In this document: positions 11,847-23,040 of the stretch, one piece after another | Layout: every line of letters begins with the position of its first letter | How positions within the stretch are numbered: position 1 is the stretch's first letter | Source: Rhodeus uyekii | Lineage: Eukaryota; Chordata; Actinopteri; Cypriniformes; Acheilognathidae | Length of the DNA stretch: 64,000 bases | Assembly: GCA_037043235.1 (NCBI GenBank) | Contig: JAWRVZ010000094.1 | Coordinates: 2,514,076 to 2,578,075, forward strand | Direction: 5' to 3' | Position numbers and translations under genes: made by a program | The notes under the pieces: model-generated | Told to the model about the DNA's origin: nothing | What the model saw: the letters and a program-made list of their open reading frames with translations, nothing else | Databases searched by the model: none

Positions 11847-12723
11847 TATTAATGTATTGTTATTTTTTATTACTGAAGTGAATAAAATATTTCACATATC
11901 AAATGTAAACTTATAGTCCACACGACAAAATATTAGCTACATTTAAAAAAAAAAATACTGCGTTCAAAGGTTTATTTGGATAATCCACAATTTAATTTGT
12001 TTCTTTCCTTATTTTTTTTATGGTTGACCATGAGTCCCTTGAACTGTTAAATTGCCCACTATGCTCCAGAAAAATCCTCAAGGTCCCGCAAATTACTTGT
12101 TTTTCCAGCATCTGTTGCATATTTATCTTTTTTATGCTGAGGACAATTGAGGTACTCATATATAACTATCACAGAAAGTTAAAACATTTGTTTTATCAAA
12201 CATAAATTGATAGTCCAGAAGGCCACATGATGCATTAAAAGCCGAATGGATGGGGGTGAATACTTTTTAAATTGAACTTAATTAAATTGTACTTATTTTT
12301 TTCTTCTAGGAAACATCTTTTATAGCTTCTGAAGGTAAATACTAAATGAAAAAAAAGTATTTTCTTTAAGAAAAATATATATATATTTTACAAATCTTCA
12401 TCATGTTCAATAGTTTTCAGGTGCAATTGCATCGCTTTTCTGTTTTCCATGAATTGTTAATCATGGCCTCATAGGATAGTGTCCATTGGTACTTTTTTAT
12501 GTTAATGTTAAAAAAAAATCGTTAACTGATATAAACATTTTCAATAACAAGTAGCATGTGCAAAATTAGCGGAACTGTTAAGTGAATTCGCCCAAAGAGT
12601 TTACGGTAATGAAGGTTACACACAATCTCTTTTCTTCAGCTGCTTTGGCTGTCTAGTGACTGTCCATCTGTATGCCGAGATATGTGTCCAGCCCTGTAAA
12701 GGGAGAGCAGAAAGTTTACTCAC
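11340..12723. other. Intron-like sequence with a (TA)n tract
   Basis: A TA dinucleotide run lies at 11804-11840. No coding or mobile-element signature was seen. The interval lies downstream, on the minus strand, of the exon at 12724-12888. Confidence 0.4.
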
Positions 12724-12888
12724 AATTCCCAGAGTGACAGTGACGTATTGCCCCAAATACTCGTATCGATCTGTCTCACGTGGGAAGAGCACAGGCACAT
12801 CAAGTTCTGTCCACTTGGAGACTAAATCTTCACTTCTAAGTCTCAGTGTGACATGAACCTCAGGTAAACACCTTTCCTTCACTGGAAA
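12724..12888 (-). CDS. Internal exon of an unidentified minus-strand gene
   Basis: On the minus strand a strong acceptor (TTCTTTATTTACAG) ends at 12889 and a strong donor (GTGAGTAAAC) starts at 12723. Between them are exactly 165 nt, 55 codons, with one continuously open frame in phase 0 on both sides. It begins FPVKERCLPEVHVTLRLRSE and ends RYEYLGQYVTVTLGI. Alternating hydrophobic residues (VHVTLRL, VPVLF, YVTVTLGI) suggest a beta-sandwich fold, such as a C2- or Ig-like region, but I cannot name the family. This is the best host-coding signal in the window. A second AG after a pyrimidine tract lies only 30 nt beyond the donor, too close for an ordinary intron. Retro-element origin is unlikely because clean splice sites flank the frame. 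Confidence 0.6.
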
Positions 12889-14389
12889 CTGTAAATAAAG
12901 AACTGAAGTAACATTTTAAGAGCTTTGGAAAGATGGACAGACGGCAAGACGGACAGACAGAGATAGTGAAGGCACTTCTATCAGGTCTTTTTTTTCTGTT
13001 ACAGAGTTCCAGTTCAGCCTGAAACGGTCGGGCCAGAATGCCGTGCAACTCTTGACACCTGAAATCTGCCCATCGGTAGAGGCCATTTATCACTTTAATA
13101 AGAGGTGTCACGTTTGTGAAAGAAAGAGCCAGCCGGCCGCAAGGACTTGCAGCGTGTTTTCCTCTGACTCGGAGCTGCTATCTGCGCACAATGAGCCTCT
13201 AATGGGGTTTGTGTAAAAGCGTTTAGCTCTCAGCGGTGGAGGTGCCCAAAACCGTTTCACTTTGATGACAATAATTTAGGCTTCCAGACGCCTTTGATAA
13301 GAAACGGCAATATTACGCATTGGACTTTGCTGAGTTGAATTTTCCATATCCTGTAATATGTATTCATGAGCTCAAGTTTAGAAGCGAGACAAATATAAAA
13401 TATGAATGCTTTTACACAGCCAGTTCTTTAAATGCAGTTTGGACTGTCTGAATCACATCACTACTGATCACATGAGCAATTGCTGAGGACGGGATCCATC
13501 CTAGTAGAGTCTGTGTTTAATAGTGACAGTGCACTACGCATATGCACTTTTTTAAATCTTAATGTCCAATAAACAATTGAAAACTTTATAAAAAAAAAAA
13601 GCTTGAAGGTAGTTTAAAAATCCAAAACCATTTTGATTTGTTGAATAAACATAACCTCTATATTAAGAATTAACATGTGCATTAAAAAATAGCCTGACAA
13701 ACTTCCAGTTAGTTAATGGATAATAAGTCTTATTTTTTTAGATTAAAATTAGACCATAACTGACTTAAAAAAGTTATGAGTGTAACGTCTGGACTGTGGT
13801 TCAAAATTATTTGATCAAACGCCAATATTTAGTGATTTTTGAGTTAACACAGAGTAAGACTTTAGGTCTCAGCGATGCGGCAAAGTAGGTTTATGGCCCT
13901 TCGGACATTGAACACGATGTCTTGGGTCCTCCAGTCCTTTTTCCTTTGCCTACGTCTTTCTGCCCCATAATGTTTGGTATCTTTATTCTTGTCTTTACAT
14001 TCTTGAAAGGATTATATATATTGTGTAATGCTAAAATGCATTATATAATTTGTATCACTCTGTTGCACCAAAGTTTGGCATTACACAATATGCTAATTAG
14101 TTGGAAACAGAAACAAAGGAACATTTTCTACCCTACACTTTCAACCCAGTGATTGGCTCCTCAGCACAAAATTGACCTCAGCATTGACATGTGTCTTTAA
14201 AAATACCTGACACCGGACTCTCTCTCTCTCTCTCTCTGCTCTCTTCCTCTGCTCTCCCTACTCTTGCACTCTCACAGCCTTCAGGTCCTGTAGGTCTCTT
14301 CCTATCTATGGCGACCTTACCTTCAGAACAAACCATGTTTGAACTTTCTGAGAATCCAACAATGGAACCAAAACAAATAACTCCCCAGA
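12889..14389. other. Intron-like sequence with a conserved-looking block
   Basis: 13110-13330 is base-balanced, repeat-free and rich in developmental-type sites (TTTGATAAGAAACGG, CAATAATTTAGG), a weak candidate non-coding element. 14218-14240 is a short (TC)n tract. No frame is recognised. Confidence 0.3.
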
Positions 14390-14549
14390 AATAAGAGAAA
14401 CCCAATGCAAAAATCGATTATCAATCTCTTAATGCGTTTTAAGCTTATATGCCCATATTAAGGTGATTTTTATGCTGGCTCTCAAAGGGTTAACTGTTTG
14501 TAAAAACATTCTGTTACTCTTTCTCTCTTTCTCTTTCCTCTTTCTATTT

Positions 14550-14583
<34 letters not shown>

Positions 14584-15034
14584 CAATGCACGCACACTCA
14601 CAATTTCTTTCTCTATCTCTCTCCGTTAAATGTGTGTATGTATACTGTGTTTTAGTCATTTGTATTTGTGATGGTTTTAAAGTCTATGTATCCACACTTG
14701 ATTGCCTCTGTAATGCTCATAAATGAGTCACTTTAACGTTTTATTTTTGCTGCATGCTTTGGTACCTTTTAAAATGGAAAGATTCTTTATGGCCATGAGG
14801 AAAATATTTCTAAATCTCATAAAGATTGTGCAGCTTGTATAGTGCTGATATTGCTATTTCTTTTAACTTAATTCTAGAACTAATAAATTCAAGCCATGTA
14901 TATTCATAATTTATTATAATCCGTTATGATTAATTATCAATATACATATGCCCCTTTATGGTTGATTTATGTGGATATTTGATCATAACACGTGATAAAA
15001 CGCATGCATAAATCACGTCTCATTTGAGCTGATT
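14390..15034 (+). repeat. Dispersed ~600-bp repeat, copy 1
   Basis: This stretch is similar, in order and orientation, to 39235-39840. Shared strings include CGATTATC...TCTCTTAATGC, TTATATGCCC, CTGTGTTTTAG, AGTCACTTTAAC, ATAATCCGTTAT and CTTTATGGTTGATTTATGTG. A (CA)n run sits inside at 14551-14586. No coding potential was seen. It may be the untranslated part of a retro-element or an old non-autonomous transposon. Confidence 0.6.
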
Positions 15035-15042
15035 CACTACAT

Positions 15043-15296
15043 CAGTGGTCCCCAACCCCCGGTCGAAATGGCAGCGGGCCGCGGACCGAATTTGCAGGAC
15101 CGGTCCGTGGATCCGGTGATAGCGACCCCGGTCCGTGAGCGGCTGCAAGCAGCTGTGGCGCTGTAGCTTTGGCGGTGAGGAGGTGCCTCAACAATCTCGC
15201 GCGCACAACCGTCAACAATCTCGCGCGGTCACCTGTCCGCGGTAAAATTATCACACATTTACCGGTCCGTGGCACAAAAAAGGTTGGGGACCACTG
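15043..15296. mobile_element. Small hAT element, 254 bp
   Basis: The ends are CAGTGGTCCCCAACC on the left and GGTTGGGGACCACTG on the right. The flanking 8 bp are CACTACAT (15035-15042) and CCCTACAT (15297-15304), a target duplication with one mismatch. The interior is GC-rich, with repeated CGGTCCG motifs and a direct repeat of CAACAATCTCGCGCG. There is no transposase. Confidence 0.88.
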
Positions 15297-15304
15297 CCCT
15301 ACAT

Positions 15305-15903
15305 GACCAAAATAAGAATAAAACAGAAAAAATTGAAGGTGAACATGTCTGTCTTAGCAGACAGAGATTTTAAAAGCTGAAATATGATTTCTAAAAGAAA
15401 TGTTCTCTTGATCCACTCATATGGCTGAATGTAGTCTTGAGCTGGACACACTGTCAAGAGAAATGCCATAATTCCTGTGAATATGTTCACTTTGGGATCA
15501 GAGAACGGTGCGTCATAGGAGAATGGGTCATAGGAGAATGGTGAGAATCACAGCAGACCATGGCACTAATAACGCCAAGGTCATGGGTTTGATGCACTAA
15601 TAGAATGTATACCTTTAATGCAATTTACATTTTAAGTTGATAAAAACCAAATGTACATTTTTCAGAGAAATGTAAGAGTATAGTCATCTTACATTTCAGT
15701 TGATCGGTGACAAACATTAAGCAGGGCAACAACTCTTATGTAGCCTATAAAATGCTGTTAGATTGCCCCCTAAATATGAGTTTTTGTCTCATATTTATAT
15801 CATAGGTCATGGTCAAGTGCTGTTTCTGTCCTGAAGGGCACGAGTACAAATATGATATAAATTTTGTGCAACAGTTCAATAAATAAGAAGTTTGTTACGG
15901 ATC
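15305..15903. other. Unique sequence, nothing recognised
   Basis: A short direct repeat (GTCATAGGAGAATGG, twice at 15513-15542) is the only structure noticed. Confidence 0.4.
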
Positions 15904-16930
15904 TGTCCTGTCCATGTTTACTTCCTGGTTCCCCATATGCTCTCCTAGTGTCATCTTAGTCATTTGTATCAACCTCAATCACCTTGTTGTCAAACACCTT
16001 TCTGAGTTCATTACTAAAAGACTGTTTATGTTAATTCCTCAACTTGCGTCTTCATCCACACACACACAAACTGAGACAAAGTTGATATATTGCTATTTTT
16101 TAGACACAATTTTGTCTACTTCATTCCTAGATGTTTCAGCCACTTGAACAAATCAAATGAATGTATAATTAAATCTAGCAGCCAACTTCCAGCATTATGG
16201 AGGAGATACATTTTGTCTATCAGGAAAGGTAGAGCGCCGAGGGGTATGTGGCAGAGCTTTTCAATTACAACCATCTCTTCCTGCTCGGAAGATGAACTAA
16301 TGGACCTGTTCTGGAGCGGTCTGGACCCAGTTTTTTGGTCAGTCAACCTGGTGGGAGAAGAGGGCCTGACTTTGGAACGCTATTTGGCACTGGTGCTGAG
16401 AAGAGTGGAATCTTCTTACACAGCCAGTATGGCAGAGAAGTACTGTGCTGCCTCTCCATTGCAGCCACCCCAGCCCACTCTAGCAAGACAAGTTTCCCAA
16501 ACCACTTCAGCAAGACAAGTTCCCCAGTCCACTCCAGCGAGACAAAAACGATAACCATGATGGCCATGACGCTATTGTGTGTATGGGCCACACACATATC
16601 CAGCTCTCAGCCATGAACCTGCTCCAGAATGCTCTCCAGAGCTCAGGCATGAGCCCACTCCAGCCCACAGGCCCACTCCAGAGCTTCCATCGTGGACCCA
16701 AGACATGGTGGACAAGCCCAACGAAACCTATCTGCCTAGGCCCCCTGAACTGTTGGCACCGCCCTGGCCCCCTGAGCTGTTGGCGCACCCTGACCCCCCC
16801 AAACTGCCACTCAGGAGGCATCCTTACTTGTGGGCCCCATCATGGTTTAGTGCACCCCTGCACCCCACCACCTCTGTGGATTCTTAACGGCACAATGAAG
16901 GGTCGTTCAGAAGGGGGGCGTTGTTGTCAT
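15904..16930 (+). mobile_element. Non-autonomous LTR element, degraded
   Basis: The left side (TGTCCTGTCCATGTTTACTTCC) resembles the LTR starts of the elements at 23041 and 44549. The right side ends in a purine tract, AAGGGGGGCG (16911-16920), followed by TTGTTGTCATG, where a 3' LTR would begin. That LTR is missing: a SINE3 tail starts at 16934. Between them lies a gag-like fragment. No polymerase, protease or integrase is present. Confidence 0.5.
16160..16555 (+). pseudogene. Gag-like fragment of a teleost LTR element
   Basis: One frame is open from before 16160 to 16554. It contains the pattern EDELMDLFWSGLDPVFWSVN followed by EGLTLERYLALVLRRVESSY. This matches the shape of short gag-like proteins common in non-autonomous fish LTR elements (acidic DEL-LFW-GL segment, then an amphipathic helix with LxxYLALVLxxxxSSYT). 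It ends in repeats of the type TPARQVxQ/STPARQ, then GC-rich proline codons in other frames to 16887. No upstream start or leader is preserved. Assignment rests on pattern memory of the family. Confidence 0.45.
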
Positions 16931-16933
16931 GTT

Positions 16934-17025
16934 CTACCTGGATGCTGCATATTGGTGGTGGTTGAAGAGATCCCCCCTACTATGTAAAGCGCTTTGAGCT
17001 CTGGAAAAGCGCTATATAAATGTAA
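16934..17025 (+). mobile_element. SINE3 3' tail fragment
   Basis: The segment contains CTGGATGCTGCA, GGTGGTTGAAGAGA, AGCGCTTTGAGCTCT and GCGCTATATAAATGTAA. This is the same 3' tail as the full SINE3 copy at 47771-48293. The 5S-derived head is absent, as expected for a 5'-truncated insertion. Confidence 0.8.
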
Positions 17026-17149
17026 CGATTCTTCTTCTTCTACCAGTTTGTTCTCTATTTTAAATTCTCTACTCTCTCTTCTCTATGCAAGTAAAATTAA
17101 TTAGAATTTCATTTTATTACAATTTCGTCTCTTGCCAAAAACCACATTG

Positions 17150-18312
17150 CTGTAATAAACTTCCCTCCAGGTCATCTGGGCACCTTTGTTGGGCATGCTG
17201 CTGTATTCATTCCCTGAGAATGGAACACCACTTGGTGATTTTAACATTAATTCAGAGAACCCTTGCGCTACAGACTTTCTCTCTGTCGCCTTGCCTCATT
17301 TGATCTTAAACGACTCATCACCACAGGTACTCACAAATCAGGCAACCAAGTCCACTTAATCTACACACACAACTGCATCGCAGACAACATTCTGGTAAAA
17401 CCTGCGCTCTCTTTCTTCTTCCCATCTATACTCTGTTGTTTCATCCTCTCTTCTGCCACCCAAACAATTCTCATCTTTGGATGTGAATATTGCAAAAGAC
17501 ACTTCATGTTCCACTCTAACTTCATGTCTAGACAATGTTTGTCTGTTCTCTTCCAAGCCAGTGCATGCTATTCCCTCTAACCCCTGGTTAACTGATGTTC
17601 TTCTTGAACACCGGTCCAAACTCAGGGCAGCTGAGAGAAAATGGCACAAATAAAACGACTCATCTGACCTGAGTATTAATCAATCTCTACTCTCAACCTT
17701 TTCTACGGAGGTCCATGCTGGTAAACCTTTGCATTTCCACATTAAGATCAATAGCGCTTCTAAAAGCACACTGTTCAAAATATTAACTTAAATATTTTAT
17801 TAAATATATTTAAGTTTATTAAATAGAAACTTTTCGCCTCCACCACAACCACCCTCTACTTCTTTAACTGACAATGATTTTGCTTCATTTTGTTTCATTG
17901 ACAAAACAGCAAATATCAGCAATCAATGATGCAACCATAAATCTTATCTCCTCCGTCTCTCCAGTCACAGAGGCAGATATAGCTATACCTCTACTCTCGA
18001 GCCATCAAACAACCTGCCCTTTAGATCCCATCCCTTCAAATCTTCTTCAAGCCATCTCTCCAACATCTTTTACAAGCACTCACTTGCATCATCAACACAT
18101 GTCTACACATGGGAACCTTCCATACAGCATTCAAGCAGGCTTGGGTAACGCCATTACTGAAAAAACCCACATTAAACACTTCACTTGTAGATAATTACAG
18201 ACCTGCCTCTCTGCTACCATTCATAGAAAAAACTCTTGAACGTGTTATTTACAACCAGGTATCATCTTTCTTCTCACAGAACAACCAGTTGGACATCAAT
18301 TTGTTACGGGAA
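17150..18312 (+). pseudogene. L2-type LINE ORF relic (endonuclease and RT start)
   Basis: Scattered frames match the L2/CR1-type LINE polyprotein. An endonuclease segment has GDFNI near 17237, then a block ending in THKSGNQVHLIYTHN (17325-17372). A linker has PLDPIPSNLLQAISPT near 18012. The start of reverse transcriptase has FKQAWVTPLLKKP, then NYRPASLLPFIEKTLERVIY (18190-18255). Frameshifts and stops separate the pieces. The expected Asp after GNQ is His, and the sequence breaks off at 18312, before the RT catalytic residues. This is a dead copy, truncated at both ends. The matching 3' end of an L2-type element lies separately at 26345-26640. Confidence 0.75.
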
Positions 18313-18719
18313 CTGATGAAGACAGATGACTAAAGTAAACATGTTTAATCACAGAACATAGAAGCATGTAATGCTGACAATAACTGACAAAGGAATGATG
18401 AAAACAGGAAGATTATATACACACAGGCAATGAGGATTACACCCCCTCTCGGCAAGGTGCGTCTATTTGTAGACAAATAGATTCATGTCAAATGAATCTA
18501 TTTGTCTATACCCTAAACCGCTTGTCCTCAGTAGGGTTCCACATGGAGGGTTGCTGGCCCCTAATGACAGTAGTCATTTAACCCTAAGTTTGAACTGTTT
18601 GCCTATATCAAATACTTTAATTTTGCAAAGGGAAGTTGAATCACATTCAAACCCCCACAATCACAAAAACTCTGTCCAGTAGAATGTGTGTTTTTCCTGC
18701 AGCCTTTCACTCACTGTGA

Positions 18720-18721
<2 letters not shown>
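18313..18721. other. Unassigned sequence with a perfect hairpin
   Basis: Contains the inverted repeat at 18470-18508. The left part may be the end of another mobile element, but no family is recognised. Confidence 0.35.
18470..18508. repeat. Perfect 17-bp inverted repeat with 5-nt loop
   Basis: TAGACAAATAGATTCAT (18470-18486), loop GTCAA, then its exact reverse complement at 18492-18508. It lacks a U tract typical of a polymerase III terminator, and no gene abuts it. Confidence 0.9.

Positions 18722-18755
<34 letters not shown>
18722..18755 (+). repeat. (GT)n microsatellite
   Basis: Uninterrupted GT dinucleotides for about 34 bp. Confidence 0.95.
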
Positions 18756-18758
<3 letters not shown>

Positions 18759-19754
18759 GACTGACTAGAGCCACTGTGACAGTGTGCATTTGTCCGCGTC
18801 GACTGAGTGTCTGATCTCCTGTGAGAGTCACTGTGCCAGCAAGTATCACTCTGAGCAGATGCAGGTCAACCGCCATGGGCACGAGGTCACACAGATCAGC
18901 TGGTCATATAATGTCTTTCTTTTTCATTTGTGATGTAATCACATTTGAAACTGTATTGTTTTTTTTTTTATTTACATTTTGCATCTGACCCTAGGGATGT
19001 ACTATTTTTGGTGTAAAAATGTTTAACTTTTCTGATAAAAACTTTCTGTAATTTAAAAAAAACAGAAGTTCTAGGTTTGCTGTGCTTGTTTATAGGGCCA
19101 AGATTTGTGTGATTAAATCAATACTACTATAAAATAATGCAATTTATATAAAATGCATGATATAATGTTTGATAACAAAGGGAAAGGCAATTCCCCATGA
19201 TATGAATCTTTAACACTTAAACATTGCAAAAACTGAAGTAAACATCAGCAATGAGCAGCAGAATCTCTACCCTGTGGGCCTCATTTCTTCCCAGAACCGT
19301 TCAAGGGAGTTTTTGAGTAATGTGAATATCCAAATGCCGCTTCTGCCTTTCAACTTGTGTTCAGCTTTTCAGGGCACTTTCATGAGTTTGACATCAGAGT
19401 TTAGTTCACTTGACTGATGTGATGTGTGTTAGTCTGTCTCAGAGTGGTCTGGTGTGATTTGCAACAGATTTTAAAACTTCATATCATTTTCATTTTTAAA
19501 CTCCAGAAATTACATTTAGTGGTTAACTTTTCTCATTTTGTCTTGTATCATTCTTTGCATCTTGTATCAGACAAAAAACAGTCCCTCCAGTATTATAAAA
19601 CAAATTACACAACTCTAAATGGAAAAAATGTAGATCTTTTTCACACAAAAAAAAGTTAAAAGGGCACAATTTTTTTCTATATTTTTTTCTGTTTTAATTA
19701 TTCCACAATCAGATCACTTTGTCTTGTTTTCCACACGCAAATATAGCCATGTTA

Positions 19755-19990
19755 AAACATCCTAGCAGTAAGTTAACATGTTAAAACGAGCTATCAGTGT
19801 GCTAACAGGTTATTAATTGATTAGCAGCATGTCAAAAGTGGTTAATAGAGTGTTAGCCCAGCTTTCAGTATGTTAGAAAAATTGTACAATATGTTAGCAA
19901 TACTTGCCATCATGTTTAAAACTATTTTTTTAAAAGCATAACACATTAACAATGTTAATACATGCTAGCACTGTGTTTACAACATGCTAT
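19755..19990. repeat. Degenerate minisatellite-like block
   Basis: Repeated variants of CATGTTAAAAC, GTGTTAGCC, ATGTTAGCAA and CATGCTAGCA at about 20-25 bp spacing. Confidence 0.5.
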
Positions 19991-20143
19991 TACTAGCACA
20001 GTTCTTACTAGCCGGATACTGTTACATACACACATGGAACGAGCATGAGAGCATGTTATACTTTTAAATATACTTGAACTTTGCTTAAGGGTTATGAGAT
20101 CCAATCTGGTCTGAAGAGATTATTTGTGACTATAGTGGTTCGC

Positions 20144-20149
20144 TATATA

Positions 20150-20210
<61 letters not shown>
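20144..20210. repeat. (TA)n microsatellite
   Basis: TA dinucleotides, with one TTT interruption near the left edge. Confidence 0.95.
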
Positions 20211-20213
<3 letters not shown>

Positions 20214-21042
20214 GGTCTAATGAGGCCAAATCAAATGTGGTCTGAAATTGTATGCTTTGATTTAGTTATTGGATCTTCTGTGTACCTGACAATAAAACCT
20301 TTCAAAACTATTTCATATTCTTAGAGCAGGCTTTGTCAAGCCAACATTAAAGTTTTTTTTTTATCAAGCTGTATTTATAAAAAATGAAAAAGAGACCAGC
20401 GGGCAGGATGGTGGTAATCATACTCTAGTTTAACCCAAGCAATCAAACCAAGTGTGAAAGCATCATTAGAGTATATGTAATGTTTGTCTGTGTTATGTGT
20501 GTAAAGAGAGTCTGTCGCTCACAGACACTATTAGTGTTATCTGAGGGCTGATGTCTGCAAGCTGAGCCGCTGCACTACACTACTAAAAAACAGACCCGGA
20601 TTCATTTAATCTGCTTGACAAGATCTCTCACATGAGATTACTGAACCCAGCATCAGTGTATGAGAGAGAATCCCCAAAAAATTTCCTTTTAACAGCTGCC
20701 CAAAGGTTTAAAGCATGACAGTTTATATCAGGTCAAACATTTTCAGTCATTTCAAAATTAAGAGGCAGTGACTCTAACAGCATCACTTCAAGAAAAGCCA
20801 AACAACAGACAAAGTTTGAAGCTAGAGGATTTGTGCACCTTTGCACACTTTACTTATTGCGTAAATAAACCATTTTAAAATAAAATAATTGTGAAATAAT
20901 AAATGTGAACGAAATGTAATATTTTTTTTTAGATATCATGAGTTCTATATGAGAAAAATATGTGTGTGCACTGCAAGTGATTTCATTTCCTGTTTCTGTA
21001 AAATTATCAAAATTTAAAACATGTTACATTTAGCTTTTGTAT

Positions 21043-22450
21043 ATGTAACCCTGGTTCCCTGAGGAGAATATAGTGCACCCTCTAAGCCAATTTCTTAGAA
21101 GATCTATAAGAATGCCCAAACTTCTATGCTCTGTAACAAGGGAAGTCCCGGTCTTTACCACAGTCCTTCCTCCCTTGCAGAGAGCAAAGCTTTAAGAAAA
21201 AGGACTCTTGACAAATCATGTAGAGAGAATGATTTCCTCACAGGGAAAATGCAACCCTCAATATTATTAGAAGGGATAAATATTATTGCCAAAGTCTCTC
21301 GCCATAAAAACTCAACCACTAGGGAAAATACAAGAGAGCTTCAGGTTTAGTTAAATTCCCTAGAGCAATTAGGGGAGCACACTCACTCCCCCAGTACCCA
21401 AGCAAAGTGCAAATCCCTACTTTGAGACATACCCATTTGGGGAGGGAGGTAACAAAACAGAGAGAGTCTGGTGAGTTGCCCATCGTAGTTTCATTCATCC
21501 AGAGTTATCTAAACAGCTTACCAAGAGCAGCACACAAGGCACTAAAAACTCAGTAATTAGCTAGGCTAGTCAGACTACAACCTTTTGGGGTGCCACTTTC
21601 TGGGACTCTATAACCTTACACTTACTCATGAAAATAAGGCAAACAAGAGCAGGACGTAATGCAGTTGTCCAGTAACTGTAACCTCAGAGGCTCTAAAAAA
21701 CCCAAAGTAAATGCAGGGGAGGTAACAGGAGCTAAACAACTGCTATAGTTAATGCTTCATCTTTTTCTTTTAGCACCATACCATAGTATCTGAGGGAATA
21801 CAAGGAGGGAAAGCCGCAGACAAACTTGCTCTAGATCTGAGCATCGTCAAATCAGCGCCACAGTAGTGCACTCTTCCTAGGTGGAACTATATCCTTACTT
21901 CAAGACCCAACAGTAATTGGGGAGTGTGGTTAAAAAAAGTAGAGGGAATCTATATTACCCTACAAAACCATTTTTTATACATCCTTCCAAAAGCCACCCA
22001 AACAGAAGATATTTCCCAAGGTTCAGTCTGCCAATAGCTCTCATCCACCATAATCTAACCACAATGAGGTCATAGGGGAGCAAATGCCTTACTTAAATTG
22101 AGAGTAGCTCAACCCTGACTTAAATAAAGGCACTTCTCCAGGACCCACAGTATCATAATAGTGAGGGAGAATACATCCCTAACAGTAGTTGACCTAACAG
22201 TAGTTGACCTAACAGTAGTTGAGGAGGCAGGTAAACAAAGTGTAGGCAATCTATGCTTCCCAACATAGCATTATTCACTCTGCATCAACTCTAAGGGTGT
22301 ACTTACTAGTCAACCCATTCCCTTTGGAAAATACTCCTATTTTAGACCCTAAGATTTTCAAGATATCAGAGCAGAGCAAGAGAATCAATCAAACTCCAAC
22401 CATAGCCACCAACCAATGTCACTGAAAGGGGCAGGGTGTCCTCAGACCTA
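21043..22450. repeat. Internally repetitive block with a DIRS-like edge
   Basis: The left edge, TATGTAACCCTGGTTCCCTG (21043-21062), is the same edge sequence as the element at 63716. Inside, a loose motif recurs at about 21439, 21718, 21920 and 22224: a purine-rich GGGAGG/GGGAG run, then GGTAACA or GGTTAAA, then AGAGAGTCT or GGCAATCTATG, each followed by TACCC/TTCCC. A 15-bp unit (CCTAACAGTAGTTGA) is tandemly repeated three times at about 22180-22224. No protein frame is present, and I cannot place it in a family. Confidence 0.4.
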
Positions 22451-22542
22451 TACCCATCTAACAATCTAATCTGAAATAAACTTGAAAGTATCAAAAAGTA
22501 TATTGCAAGGTCCTCCACATTCTATCAATCTGGCCCTAGACC

Positions 22543-22720
22543 AGGGGTCAGGAACCTTTTTTGTCTGAGAGAGCCATGGACCCCATTTTTTTTTTAAATA
22601 AGCGCAGCGGAGCCATGGTCCTGTCTTCCGGGGGGGTGGGGGGGGGGGGGTTGCAGGGTGGTTGCAGAGTGATAGTCCTGTCGGTCGGAGTGATAGCGGA
22701 CCAACGCTCCAGAGCATGCT
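22543..22720 (+). mobile_element. hAT-like element, left end only
   Basis: It begins CAGGGGTCAGGAACC and runs into AGAGAGCCAT, as in Charlie-type hAT ends. A G-rich run follows at 22629-22650. No matching right end was found before the next element starts at 22851, so it is probably truncated. Confidence 0.55.
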
Positions 22721-23040
22721 GTCTAAAAAGGTGGACCTGGAGAATTGCAACACCTGTTTGTCTCAAAACCCTATAGAACACCGCTATCTGGCACCACTGC
22801 CACAGCATCGTGTGCATAGCCTGCATATTATAGTAAGCTTTTAGTTTTTACACAGTAATGCTCAAAAGTTTACATACCCTTTGTAGAATCTGCAAAATGA
22901 CCGATTGTGTAATAATGCAAAAAAAAAAAATGTATAAGAGGGAAAGGGATGTTTTTGTTTATTCAGTACTGTCCCGAATAAGATATTTTATATAAAAGAT
23001 GTTTACATATACAAAAATATCCATGTTTCTGCCACAGTCT

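Larger units (their letters stand above)
18756..21042. other. Non-coding sequence with degenerate TTAGCATG repeats
   Basis: 19755-19990 contains many loosely spaced variants of GCTAGCATGTTAA/TGTTAGCA, a degenerate minisatellite-like block. 20144-20210 is a (TA)n tract. The rest is AT-rich, with no frame or transposon signature. Confidence 0.4.

Noticed and set aside
12690..12723. A 30-nt intron after the exon at 12724-12888, suggested by GTGAGT...TTTACAG
   Set aside because: Too short for a vertebrate intron.
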